Origin: Sabethes cyaneus
Lineage: Eukaryota; Arthropoda; Insecta; Diptera; Culicidae
Length of the DNA: 64,000 bases
Direction: 5' to 3'
Assembly (NCBI RefSeq): GCF_943734655.1
Contig: NC_071354.1
Coordinates: 48,352,044-48,416,043, forward strand
In this document: one piece after another, positions 44,291-55,429 of the stretch
Layout: every line of letters begins with the position of its first letter
How positions within the stretch are numbered: the first letter of the stretch is position 1
Translations under genes and position numbers: made by a program
Notes under the pieces: generated by a model
The model's input: only the letters and a program-made list of their open reading frames with translations
Told to the model about the DNA's origin: nothing
The model's database searches: none

Positions 44291-45850
44291 TTATCCTTCC
44301 ATAACCGAACCGTGAGCGTGAGCGGGTGAGGGGTGAGCAAATGGCCGACAGTTACAATCTGTTACAACCAAACGAACGAACTAGCCCCGGTTCAGAACAT
44401 GTTCAGGACTTTGCAACTGATCATCCCTACCGAAAAAAAAAGAAAACATTTTCACCAAGGGCTTCATCGTCGTACTTATCCTGTCCAAGTAGCTTCTCGC
44501 TATCGAACAGTGAAACCTTACGAGACCAGCCAAGTTGGGCACTCGAACAACGACGACGAAGAAAAAAAAACTGCGCACATGACGGCCAAGCGCAGCGGCC
44601 ATTTAATTTTAATGATACGCTTTCCAAGGGTTTCCTCCGCTGCTGCTTGCCTTTCGAGTTGTTTTTATCCTTTAGAAAATTTCACCCCCTTCCATTCGCA
44701 GTGCTGCCACATCGGGAGTTGCGAGCCGAGCGAGAGCAGCAACAGCGCCTGCTTTGTTTACATTCCGCCGACGAACCACAACCACTACGAAACCAGCCGT
44801 CGGTCGTTCGTCCCCCGACACGGAAAGGAAAAACAAAAGAAAGGCATAGCACCCGCAGCGTTAATGAGATTAATGTATTCGGGTAAACAAACATAACCCA
44901 CACTGTGAGAGCAGCGGCCTACCCCCTTCTCTGGACGACGGGCGGCGCGGTGAAAAACCAACCACTCGAGCGTGGAAAACAATTTGCCAACACCACCATC
45001 GCGTCGGCCAGCAACACCAGCTCAGGTTTTTAGTTGATTACTCTCCTCTACACTATTATCTGCACAGACGTGCCCACAAACACACTGACACTGACAGATC
45101 ATAGGAATCGCAATACTCGCATTGATTATTATGTATAGACTTATGAAAACCCCCCCACCGGGAGAGTGAGCCGCCGGAAAGAGCACTGCTCCAGAGCGTG
45201 AAAAACTCTTTCGCTCGCGTAGCTCTTTCGTTGTGTTGTCATGATGACGAGAGAACGCTCATTTGTTATCGCTTTTATTATTGTTGCTTTCGCTAAATGT
45301 TAGATATCCTGCTTCCTTGCTCGCTTCCTCTGGCTACCTCAGCACAGCAGGCTACTTTGATTGCTTCCAGACTAACTTTTCTATTCATTACCGTCAGCAC
45401 GTGGTGTCGGTCGCCCCCCAACCCTTGCCGATGGCTTCCCCCTTTGATCGTGTTTTCCGAAATTTCTTCTTAGTGTACGTAAACGCGCTCATGTGGCACG
45501 CTGATCACGTAGTCGCTAATGAAAAGTAAATACAGACTCACTCATTCACACAAACAGCTTCGCCTCGCACACAGCAAAGTACATGCAAATGAGCCCGAAC
45601 GGTGATGATGTCGAAGGCGCAGGCAAACGGGGGAAACCTGACGAGAAAGAGTTTTCCGCAAAGTTTTTTCCCGGTCCGTCCGCTTTTGCTTCCTAAAAAC
45701 TGCAGTCTGTGAGCTGCCTGATCACACGGGGAGGCACTCTCTCGAGGCTTAACAGTCTTCTACGAAAGTCGTCTACCCAGTGAGGAGACATCGAAACCTC
45801 ATTGAAGCACGGAAGCACAGGAAATGTGGGCTTAAGAGACGGCACGTGCT
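44291..45850. other. GC-richer island without recognised repeats
   Basis: Contains no recognised transposon. Two overlapping plus-strand frames of about 186 codons (44326-44886 and 44333-44896) are open, but neither has a known domain and their composition follows the local bias. The frame at 45263-45529 has a hydrophobic LLLLLL start but no ATG-supported family identity. It could be regulatory DNA or an unrecognised noncoding transcript. Confidence 0.35.
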
Positions 45851-45855
45851 TTTGG

Positions 45856-45892
45856 TATAAATGCATGCAAGGAAATCAATCTTCGCCAGTCA
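45856..45892 (+). promoter_or_regulatory. Candidate TATA-type core promoter
   Basis: GGTATAAATGC places TATAAAT at 45856-45862. An Inr-like CCAGTC is at 45886-45891 with A at 45888, 32 bp from the first T, the normal TATA-to-start distance. No open reading frame follows within 1 kb, so any transcript would be noncoding or have a distant coding exon. Confidence 0.3.
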
Positions 45893-46864
45893 TTACGAAG
45901 AAAGTAAGAAACAGTAAACGGACAGTATAGACGCGCTGAAAACGCGGGAGGAAAATCGATAATTGATTGATTATATCACTTTATATACATATAAGAAAAA
46001 GAAACACAGATTATCCGTTAATGTTGAGCCGTGCAGGAGGGACAAAAGAGGGAACTAATTAAATAAATTTGAATTTCAATCTATTTAACTTGTACATAGC
46101 TAGACTGGGGAAAAAAAGGAATACGATGAGGAGTTTTCTCTTACCAAGTTGACTACGTCGAACGAAAAACAATTAGGTGTAATATTTATTGTTCTAGCTC
46201 TTCGTTCGTTAAGTGGGTATTCTCTCATGTACAATACCCCCCCGATACCGTAAAGTAATTGGACAGTAAAGATTATTTCAGGTGAATGAAATGGGAACGT
46301 AATAGTTAAACTGACCTTTAATTAAATGTAACTCGATTCCAGCTTGGAAGCTAACCATCACTTGGTGAAAATACGACAAAATGATGTTTTTGACATAAGA
46401 TAACAAAAAAAAACACACACACAAAAACTGAAGAAATTATTGTACTATTATACTCTAATGTACTTGATTAGTGTAGTATGTAATTTACTCAACTTAAACG
46501 AGCAGAAAACATATAGACAAAAAATCAAACGATTATTAATAAAATTAAAGTGAAAATAAATGCAAAGGTTTAAATATTGAAACGATTATCTCTAACTTAA
46601 TGTGGATGATGACAACCAATTCGACTCTAGATTGTACAGTTTAAAAGAAGTTCTTATTTGACCGAATTGTTTCTTCACTGGATTCGAAATACTGTTTCAC
46701 AATTTACCCCATCAGGTGAGTATAACTTCAACCTTAAATTTTATCACACAAAAGAATAAATGTAATGTAAGCATAAACAAAAGGTGAGGTGCTCGACCTT
46801 TCAGAGGAATATTTTGGTAGGGAAAAACGGGGTATTACTTAATACTTATCACAAAAATACCAGC
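45893..46864. other. AT-rich sequence, nothing recognised
   Basis: No feature supported. A C7 run is at about 46237-46243. Confidence 0.4.
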
Positions 46865-47375
46865 AGGTTGAAAATTCCGTACTTTCGGGTTCAATTAGAT
46901 TTCAAATCAAAGTTGAATTTGGACTAAAAATCATAAGCCTTTACATTGCCTTTGACATAAGCCTTTAATTAGACTTCTATTTGGACTGATTGGGGTTTAA
47001 AATTTTACTTCAATCTGAACGGGAAATAGCACTGAAAATTGGATTCGAAGCTTAAAATTGGAAAACTTTGGACTAGAAGATTTACTTGGAATTAGACAAT
47101 CGGTCTTGAACAGAATTTGGCGTTTTTATTTGAAATTGGACTCAAAATTTCATTCAATTGGAATTGAATTTAAAACTAAAGTTGAAAGTTGGTTTGAAAT
47201 TGGAAATCAAATTGTATTTGAAATTGGATTCAAAATCAGACTTTACATTTGACTTAAAATTGATTCTAAAATTAAAATTAAATCAGTCTTGAAAATTGGT
47301 TTAAAATTGGACGTTAAATAAGACTTAAATTTGGATTAATTTAAACTTGATATTTTGCTTTAAACCTGACATGGC
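46865..47375 (+). repeat. Degenerate TTGGACTTAAAAT repeat array
   Basis: Variants of AAATTGGACTTGAAATTGGA recur throughout with no fixed period, about 12-24 bp apart. Arrays of the same type are at 52330-52430 and 55430-55860. Short frames here reflect the repeat only. Confidence 0.7.
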
Positions 47376-47736
47376 ATGGATACGAAATTTCACTTGAAAT
47401 TGAAATTGACATTTTTTGTCTTATTCTCTCACACGTTTAACCTCCTTTCTGGTCAGCTTTTCCCCTTTTTTCAGTACCGTTTTTCCTCATTTTATTCCGG
47501 TTTTTTTCCTTTTCTTGTTTTTTTTTTGGTTTTTGACCTGACTTTACAACCGTTTTTCCACTTTTTCTGAAATTTTCCGATTTTTCTGTTCCATGTTTGC
47601 TTATTCCCAGTTCTATTTTTCCTTATGCTTTTCACCCATTTGTTTGTTATTTTCTTTCCCGGTTTCAGTCTTTTACTTTCCTCTTTCCCTTTTTATCGTT
47701 TCAAGCTCTCGTTCTTTCAACCTTTCTAACTTCCAA
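47376..47736 (+). repeat. Junction plus polypyrimidine tract, copy 1
   Basis: ATGGATACGAAATTTCACTT to GTCTTATTCTCTCACACG (47376-47435) precedes a C/T-dominated tract of TTTTTCC and CGTTTTTCC pieces. The same junction and tract recur at 52815-52890, which shows that these are copies of one composite repeat. Confidence 0.7.
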
Positions 47737-47738
47737 CT

Positions 47739-48215
47739 CTGGGGGGCTCTGTAGCCGCAAGGTTTCTTGGTCTGATTTGACAAGCGAATGGTTGTGGGTT
47801 CGAATCTTAGTAGAATTAGTCCATTCGATGTCAAAGTGACTTTAACATGGGTTTACTCTCAGGCCTCTCATCACCCTTCCTTCATGCTGAATTCTATATT
47901 ATCCCGATAAGGCCTATTGACAGTGCAAAAATGATACCCTTATAGTTAAATGGTAAACTGGTTATCTGTGTCAGAGATGGTTATAATTGGGGACAGCGCT
48001 ATCATGTGGAACGAGGTGGGTAAAGTAGAGAAAGCATTGAAGGAAGGATAAAACCCAATTACACACAAGCACGCATAAAATTCAATAAGCATATCGCTCA
48101 CTCAATAGCGACGAAAGCAAAGAAATGCAGTGCGGGTCATACAGAAAACACCTGGGCGATATCACAATAGATCAACGATACTGGTCGCAGTGATGAGTCC
48201 ATACAGGAAAAAAAA
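47739..48215 (+). mobile_element. tRNA-derived SINE with LINE-like 3' tail, copy 2
   Basis: Head: GGGGGGCTCTGTAGCCGCAA, GACAAGCGAATGGTTGTGGG, TTCGAATCTTAGTAG, carrying pol III A- and B-box-like sequences. The body is about 340 bp of unrelated sequence. The tail, TATCACAATAGATCAACGAT to CCATACAGGAAAAAAAAC (48160-48210), is homologous to the 3' end of the LOA-like LINE at 35590-35660. Sharing a tail with a partner LINE is how many SINEs borrow its reverse transcriptase. It lies in the polypyrimidine tract and splits it. Confidence 0.7.
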
Positions 48216-49105
48216 CTTCTAACTCTTCTATCGTTTTATTTACAATTCGTTTTCATCCCTTTCCTTTCACCTTTTTCGTCTCCATCTGTTTCATTTTTGA
48301 TACCCCGTTTTGCGTCTTTTCTGTTTTTTATTTTGCTTTTGGCTGTGTTTTTTTCCCTTTCCTCCTCAGTTTACTTCTTTATCATACATTTTTTAACGTT
48401 TTCTTTTCCGTTTTGCTTGCTCTTATTTTCTTCTTTTTCTGTCATATTTTTCTTTTTTTATCCCGTTTGACTACTTTTCCCGTTTTTCTCGTTATTCTTC
48501 TGTTTTCTTCGATTTCTCTTGTTTTCTGTTCCGTCATCCTTTTTTTGACGCGTTTTCTCTCTTTTTCTCTGTCATTTTTATTTTTTTTGTCCGCTATTAC
48601 CTCTTTCTCTTCTTTTCCTGTCCCGTTTTTCACCATTTCCTAAGTCCTAAATTTCCTCTATCCTTTTTTCCGTCTTTCTTCTTCCGTTTTTAGACTTGTT
48701 TATCCTGTCTTACTGTCTTGTTCTTTGTCATTTTCTTATCGTTTCGGTTTTTCTTTGTTTCGGTCACGCTTTATGTCTTTTTTCGCTTTTTAACTTCCTT
48801 TCTTTCCCGTGTTTCGTTCGTTCGTCATTTGTATTTTTCGTCTGTTTCGTTCTTCCTCTTTTTATGTCCTGCTTTTCCACCATTTTACGTTTTTTCTTCC
48901 GCTCTATCCATTATGTTTTCCCACTTAATGTTTCTGTCCCGTTTTTCCTCTTTTTCTATTCTCGTTTCTCCATTCTCCCGCACCCGCATGTTTTTCTTTC
49001 CTTTTCCTCGTTTTCTATCCCATTTCTTTTGTCACGTCTTCCTTCCTATTCTTTTCCGTTCTTCTTCTTATGTCTCATTTTTGTTTCTTGCTTCTTTTTC
49101 TAGAG
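48216..49105 (+). repeat. Polypyrimidine tract, copy 1 continued
   Basis: About 0.9 kb of almost pure C/T with periodic CCCGTTTTTC, TCGTTTTC and TTTTTCTGTC units and scattered G. It produces long Phe/Leu/Ser frames on the plus strand and Lys/Glu/Arg frames on the minus strand that are artefacts of composition. Confidence 0.8.
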
Positions 49106-49790
49106 AGCATCAAGGACGGACTAGGACTACCTCTAAGTCTTCAGCTAGGTTTTTTTTGAATTTGGTAAATATTCAGGAAAACCAAGTTTTTGTTCTTGTC
49201 TGATCCAACCAAACCAAACTATCGTCTTTTTTCTATGTATAGTGATTTGGTCATACAACGGAAGATGACGGTTCCGCTGGACTTGCGCAAGGCCTTTGAC
49301 GCTTAGATGACGAGCATAGTTTATGGACTTATCATTGAAATAGTATTTAAAAAACTTCCCTTATTTTCCCAAAACACTCCAAAAAAAGTCATAACACTTG
49401 AATCAAGCGTCGGATGTCAAAGATATTTATATTAGAAAAAGCAAGAAAATTTTCTAAGCAATCTAGGGAAAACATCAGTTAGAATAAACTCTGCATAAAA
49501 TTTTCCACGACGGTGGAAAAGCGGATGGAAGTACCAGTGGAAAAGCCATGTTATAAGTCTTGGAAAATTTAAAAAACATTTTTTTCCTTTGGCCAATTCA
49601 TTATCATTCAGTAAACAAATTTCACGATAGTGAAAGTTTGATAGTTGGAAATAATTGGATCAATCACACAACTCTTCAAAGCTGCACTAAGAATAAAGCA
49701 TGTGTTATGAAGTATGAAAACGAACGTTTGTTTTGCAAATTCTTTTATTGTAGACACAAAGTAGATTCGTAAAATATATGAAATGGAGAG
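49106..49790. other. Unassigned sequence with a LINE micro-fragment
   Basis: VPLDLRKAFDA, an RT first-catalytic-block signature, can be read at about 49271-49303 and is cut by a stop. The remainder is AT-rich and unrecognised. Confidence 0.45.
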
Positions 49791-49794
49791 AGTT

Positions 49795-52330
49795 ACCTGG
49801 AAGGAGCGTCAAACATAGCTCTGGTTCTCTCAAGCTCCCACCTTGCGCCTCCACGCAGATCTAAGTCAAATGATGACGGTCGATGGCCTTACCCGGAAAT
49901 GCTTCATGTACTTACTGAAGCAGCTAAGCTAGGAGGTGCGAACTAGAGAGCCTGTTCTCCAGGTGAGGGGCGGCTCACACAGCGTCTGTCTCGAAACGGG
50001 TGGATGAATATGAAATGCTGTATCACGCAAGCTATACCTAAGATGGCAGACCCATCAGCGGGATGTAGGTATCGCGACTCCGGTGAGGTCAATTACCACG
50101 AACAACGAAGAAAGAAATTCAGGACGGAACAATCGGTAAAGGACACGACAAGGGACAAGCAAATGATTAAGGGATAACGATTGGAAACTTGGTACCTGGA
50201 ATGTCCGAACTCTCCATGAACCGGCACGGACAGCCTTGCTTGCTCGAGAGCTGCACCTACTCGGAGTGGAGATCGCTGCCATTCAGGAAGTTCGGTGGCC
50301 AAATTCCGGAGAAAGGGAGTTCCGTGCAGTAGACCCTATTACAGGCACTTCTTTCAAGTACCATATTTACTACAGTGGCGGTAAAAACAGAACATGGTGT
50401 CGGTTTCGTAGTGTTGGGAAAACAAAAGCAACGAGTTGTCCGGTGGAGGCCCGTAGATGACCGTATATGCGTGTTGAGGATTATGGGCAAATTCTTCAAC
50501 TATAGCCTAATCAACTTATACGCACCGACAAATGATAAATCCGATGATGCTAAGGACGAGTTTTACGACAGGCATGAGAGGACCGATGGAGAGTGCCCAA
50601 AACACGACGTGAAAATCATCATCGGAGATGCAAGCGCGCAGATCGGGAGGGAGGAATTCTTCCGTCCAGTTATTGGAAGGATAGCCTTCATCTGTCGACC
50701 AACGATAATGATCTGAGGCCTATAAATTTCGCTACGGCCAATGTAATGGCCATCTGTAGCTCCTACTTTCCACGTCTGAATATTCGAAAACACACCGGGA
50801 GGTATTTAAATGACGGCACTAGCTCTCAGATCGACCATGTCTTGATTAACGGATAACACTTTTCAGATGCCATCGATGTACGCTCTTTTTGGGGACCAAA
50901 TATCGACTCTGACCATTATTTCGTCGTGAGCGAGGTTCGCGCAAGGTTACCGAACGAGGCGAATGCACGCACTGAGCGGACGCCACGTTTTAACATGCAG
51001 TGGTAGACGGCAGATGGCGTGGCAGTGGCCAGGCTTGATCTACGAATCGCAGAACAACAGCAATAAACGGAAGATGTAAGTGTGCTGTGGAACCTTCATA
51101 GTCCATGGCGCCATTGAAACGACTGCGATATAGGTGGTAGGCACGACACGTGGAAGATAGTGTAGCAGCTGGTTTGATGCCGAATGCCCGAGAGCTGGTC
51201 GTTCCACGACGGATCAAATGTTTACCCTGCGTCAGTTACTAGTTCCGGGAATACAACTTGCTGAGTGATCATCTATATATGGATTTTAAGGCAGCGTACG
51301 ATGCAGTCATACGAATTGAGCTGTGGCAGATAATGCTAGAATATAGTTTTGCGACGAAACTAATTGCGCTAGTTGGGTCAAAATGTGTCAGAATAGCGGG
51401 TGAGACCTCAATCGCTTTCGTGACGTTGGATGGATTGAAACAGGGGTTTGCGCTCTCTAACCTACTATTCAACATTGCCTTAGAAGATGTAAAACGACGA
51501 GCAAACGTGGAAAGGAACATCCAGCCTATCTATCATCTATCATCACGAAATCTCACATGCGTCTTAGTTTTGCGGATGACGTCGATATCATCGGAATTAA
51601 TCGTAGAGCAGTGGAAGAGGCCAGAACAGAAACAGAAAGCAGCGACTTACCATTAACACCGCCAAAACGAAGTACATTGTTTACTGGCAGGAAATGTGGG
51701 AGTCCAACGGGAGTTGGTGCCGAGGTGGTGCTGGATGGAGAACGATACGAAGCAGTAGAAAAATTCATATACGTTGGTACGCTCGTGACATGTTACAACG
51801 ATATAAGCCGCAAAGCGAAACGACGAATTGTAGCCGGTAATCGGGCTTTCTGCAGATTACGTGGCCAGCTGAATACCCGTAGTTTGCTAATTTGCACAAA
51901 ACTGACACTCTACAGAATACTAATCCTTCCGGTGGCCTTTTACGGTCTTGAATCATGGAAGCTAAAGGAAGCTGATCGAGGACGGCTTGGGGTCTTTGAG
52001 CGTAAAATTCGGATAAAAAACAGAATATGGCGCAGACACATGAACCACGCGCTTTATCAAATAAACAAATATGCTGATATAGTGAAGGTAGTACAATCTG
52101 GCATTCTGGGGTGGTTTGGGCACGTGACACGGGACGTGGCCGACGACACTATCCAAACTATTTTCAATAGAGAACCAGAAAGAAGCCGTAGACTTCAGGG
52201 CAGACCGCGCGTCTGATAGATGTGCGCTATCGAGGACGATGTACGGTCAGCTGGCGTTGGAGGCGATTAGAGAACGACAGCCCAGGATCGACAGTAGTGG
52301 AGGACCATAATTCGTTCGGTGCAATAAAGT
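49795..52330 (+). pseudogene. RTE-clade LINE, near full length, frame-broken
   Basis: APE-type endonuclease: LGTWNVRTLHEPARTALLAR from 50188, IQEVRW near 50285, HGVGFVVLGKQKQ in a second frame near 50395, IGDASAQIGREEFFRPVIG near 50625, then in a third frame NIRKHTGRY and SQIDHVLING, and IDSDHYFVVSE near 50900-50930 (catalytic SDH). RT: LYMDFKAAYDAVIRIELW (51280), TLDGLKQGFALSNLLFNIAL (51420), LSFADDVDIIGINRRAVEEA (51562, FADD). Then YVGTLVTCYNDIS, LNTRSLLICTKLTLYRILIL, and a C-terminus RRLQGRPRV. At least four frameshifts and a stop after VLING. The segment between endonuclease and RT is partly deleted. Noncoding 5' sequence about 390 bp. Confidence 0.85.
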
Positions 52331-52434
52331 AAAGTATTGGAATTGAAATTGTACTAGAAATTAGAGCACAAAGCTGACTAAAAATTGGGTTTAAAATCGC
52401 ATCTGTAATTGGACTTGAACTTGGGTATCAACGA
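52331..52434 (+). repeat. TTGGACTT-type repeat, short block
   Basis: GAATTGAAATTGTACTAGAA and ATTGGACTTGAACTTGGG are units of the array at 46865-47375. Here they follow the RTE 3' end directly. Confidence 0.55.
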
Positions 52435-52740
52435 ATGGAAGGAATTCAAAAAAGATTTGTCAGATTTGCTGTAAGGAACCTCGCATGGAACGGAGAACAG
52501 CTACCGCCCTACAACGACCTGTGTCTTTGGTGGACCTCGATACAGTCCACGTAAGACACACGATAGCTGATATCATGTTCTTCGTGAACATTTTGTCAGG
52601 ACGAATCGTAAGCCAACCCCTTGCTAGTCGATTAACACGGAACGATTGCACAGTCACGCTTTGACGACGGAGAACTTTCAATGAACGCTTTCAATGCACT
52701 CCAACAAATAATAACCGTGAATATGACGCCCGATTTAATT
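52435..52740 (+). pseudogene. Jockey-like LINE C-terminal fragment
   Basis: MEGIQKRFVRFAVRNLAWNG, then PPYNDLCL, and after a frameshift VDLDTVHVRHTIADIMFFVN. This is the very C-terminal region of jockey/CR1-type RTs (compare RIESVQKGLSETRDLPW and LLDMDTLEKRRDDM in the element at 5690-7830). It lies between two pieces of the composite polypyrimidine repeat. Confidence 0.65.
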
Positions 52741-54170
52741 AATTTCTGTTTTCAATTTTGCTACATCCATATTTTCTCCTTTTCTTTACATTCCTTCCCA
52801 TCCTGTTGTATAGATATGGACACGAAATTAGAAACAAAATATTACTTGAAAGTAGGATTGACATACATTGTCTTACTCTTTCACACGATTTACCTATCTT
52901 CTTGCCTTTTCCCTCTTTTTCCAGTCCCGTTTTTCCGCTTTTAGTTCGGTTGTTTTTCCTTTCTGTTCCGTCTTCTTGGTTTACGTTCTTACTTTACGTC
53001 TTTTTCCTTCCGTTTTTCTTCATTTTCACTCGTTTTTTTTCCTATCCCGAGTTTCTTGTGTCGTTCCGTATTTCTTCGTTTCCTGACCCTGGTTTTGTTT
53101 TTATCTTCCGTTTTCCTTTTTGATCTTTCCTTTTTTTCGTTCCTATTTTTCGTCTTTTTCTAACTCTTGTCCTTCTCGTTTTTCGTTTTTGTTTGTTCCG
53201 AAAAAGTTTGAAAACAGACACTGATAAAACCTGCTTTAAATTAAAAGTGGAATCTATTCGTGAAAAAGTTTTTCTTCCATTTAATAATTCGTCTGTTCCG
53301 TTTTTGCTCTTAGCTGCCCCGTTTTTACTGTCACGTTTATTCTGTTTTTTTGTGTGATTTCCCTTCTCTCTTTGTTGTTATTTTCCTTTTCATCTCCCGT
53401 TTTTCATTGTTTTCCCTCCAGTTTTATCTTTTTGTTTCGTCCGTTTTTCCTGTTTTTCTTGTTTTCTTTTTTTTTGCTCCATTTTCCTCTACTATTCCTA
53501 TTTTACATTCCAAATTAGGGTTTTCCCGTTTTCTTCGTTTCCTCAAACGGTTTTCGTTTTTCCTGTCTCGCTTTTCTTCTTTTCTTTAATGATTTTTCTT
53601 TTTTCCCTCTTTTAAATCACTTTCCCTTAATTTTCCTTTTCCCCACCTTTTTTGTCACGTTTTATTCTGTCTCATTTTCTCTCTATCTCATTTGCCCTCG
53701 ATCTCATTTTCGCTCTTTTCCTCTTTTTTCCTGTGTGCTGTTTTCTGTTCCTTGTCTTTTCCTATTCCGTTTTCACACTGGTTTTGCGTCTTTTTTCTCC
53801 CAGTTTCCTCATTTTCAGGCGTCCTCTTTTCCAGTCTTGTTTTTTTGTTTTCTGTCCAAATCACTTCTTTTTTATTCATTTTTATCCGTTCCGTTGCTTC
53901 TCTTTATATGACCTGCTTTTCTTCCTCTTCTGTCATGTTCTGTTTTTCGTTTTATCCCGTGTTCGCTTTTCTCTCCAGTCTTCTAACTGTTTTCAATTTT
54001 GCTACTTCCTTATTTTCTTCTTTTCTTTACATTCTTTCCCATCCTGTTGTCTTCTTTTTTGTTCCGTATTTTCTCCTTTACTGTCCAGATAGTCCTTGTT
54101 TTCAACGATCGCAACGATCAATTGCGTTTTTGACATTTTTCACTTGTTGTCCAGTCCAGATTATCAGATT
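52741..54170 (+). repeat. Polypyrimidine tracts, copy 2, with junction
   Basis: The junction ATGGACACGAAATTAGAAAC to GTCTTACTCTTTCACACG (52815-52890) matches 47376-47435, and then CCCGTTTTTCC-type tracts run to 54170. An internal duplication is visible: TGTTTTCAATTTTGCTAC to CCCATCCTGTTGT at 52747-52809 and again at 53988-54050. A short non-pyrimidine interval (53195-53285) separates two blocks. Long hydrophobic frames here are compositional artefacts. Confidence 0.8.
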
Positions 54171-54734
54171 GAAAAAATGAGAATATACGCATAAAACTTA
54201 AAACACATGCTATCTACAAGCATAATGTCAGTGTCGGTTTCACCCTAACTGAAAGTGTCTATTTTACCCTGACTTAATATAAAATTTCAAAACAAAATTT
54301 TAGAAACGCAATAAACGAAAAAATCGCCTGCTTTTTTACAAAGTAGACAAAAGAATGATCTGTGATCTGATAAATCAGACATGGAAAACGTATGGAATTT
54401 TACATATTTTTTCGATTAAAATGCTTAAATTCCACTTTTGAAATTTTACAAGGACTGTTTCTTCAATGCTGATCGGTTATGTTTTGTTTTTTGTTCTGAC
54501 AACTACGGGCCATCGGCGGTTGTAAAATGACTTGAAACGTAAGAAATAACAAGTGTAAACAAAATAATTGGAAAATTTGCAAAACACAGCCTATAACTTA
54601 AAAACTTGTGGGATGTCGGTTTTACCCACAGTGTCGGTTATATCCGGATTGTCCCTACAGAAAACTGTTTAGTTCATAAGGTATAAACGTTTCATACCGT
54701 AAATACCGTACCGGTGAATACCGAGTTTTTCGGC
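54171..54734. other. AT-rich sequence with duplicated flanking motifs
   Basis: Contains GTGTCGGTTTCACCCTAAC (54231) and TGTCGGTTTTACCCACAG (54613). CGAAAAAATCGCCTGC (54316) recurs at 55217, and CCGAGTTTTTCGGCTAT (54720) recurs at 55280. No gene. Confidence 0.45.
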
Positions 54735-55214
54735 TATCCAGTTTTCCACAAGCGATAATGGCGGCTGATGGGTACAACTTTCTGAAGGGCACAGTTCGGT
54801 TTTGACATTCAATGCAGGAGCGGTTACTGCGGTTACTATGGAAGCCGCTACGGTTGTTTGCCGGTTGAGTGGAAAAATGTAAACATGGTTTAGTTTTCGC
54901 AGACCAGCCGAAGAAGAATTTAGATAAATGAAAGCGAATTTTTGTGCCTTCTTAGCTATCATTTTGTAAAATAATCTTTCCACTGGGTCAAATTTCAGCG
55001 AATAATAGCCACAAAACTGCGCTTCCGTATAACTAAATTCCTTTTCGGATGGATGGTCTGCGAAAACTAAACAATGTTTACATTTTTTCTCAAACAACCG
55101 TAGTGGCTTCCATACTAATCGCAGTGACCATCCTGCATGGAATGTCAAAACCGAACTGTGCCCTTCAGAAAGTTGTACCCACCAGCCGCCATTATAGCTC
55201 GTGGAAAGCTCGAT
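54735..55214. mobile_element. Foldback element copy 2, intact, 480 bp
   Basis: The left arm (54735-54906, starting TATCCAGTTTTCCACAAGCG, ending TAGTTTTCGCAGACCA) is the imperfect reverse complement of the right arm (55054-55214, starting TGGTCTGCGAAAACTAAAC, ending CTCGTGGAAAGCTCGAT). The loop is about 147 bp. The arms total over two thirds of the element. There is no coding capacity. This copy shows the uninterrupted structure and reveals the insertion in the copy at 9135-10699. Confidence 0.8.
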
Positions 55215-55429
55215 AAACGAAAAAATCGCCTACTTTTTTAGAAAGTAGACATAAGAACTATAGGTAAATATCCGAGAAACCCGAGTTTTTCGGCTATAGT
55301 TATTCAGGAACAAAAAAAAATTATCATTAAAAAAATTAGAAAATAACAAACAAGAAAAAAATATTTCGAAAAATTTTCATGCAACAGAAAATAGTTTTTC
55401 TGGTTTTTCTTTGGAGTTCTTCATTATCA
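55215..55429. other. AT-rich flank with repeated motifs
   Basis: Repeats ACGAAAAAATCGCCTACTTT (55216) and CCCGAGTTTTTCGGCTATAG (55279), same-orientation counterparts of motifs left of the foldback element. Confidence 0.45.

Noticed and set aside
44326..44896. Two overlapping frames of about 187 codons
   Set aside because: They are in different frames over the same DNA, with low-complexity basic composition and no recognisable domain or splice context.
47739..47830. A genuine tRNA gene
   Set aside because: A- and B-box-like sequences are present, but no cloverleaf with paired acceptor stem could be drawn and the unit continues into a SINE body. The same holds for 37955-38222 and 11567-11765.
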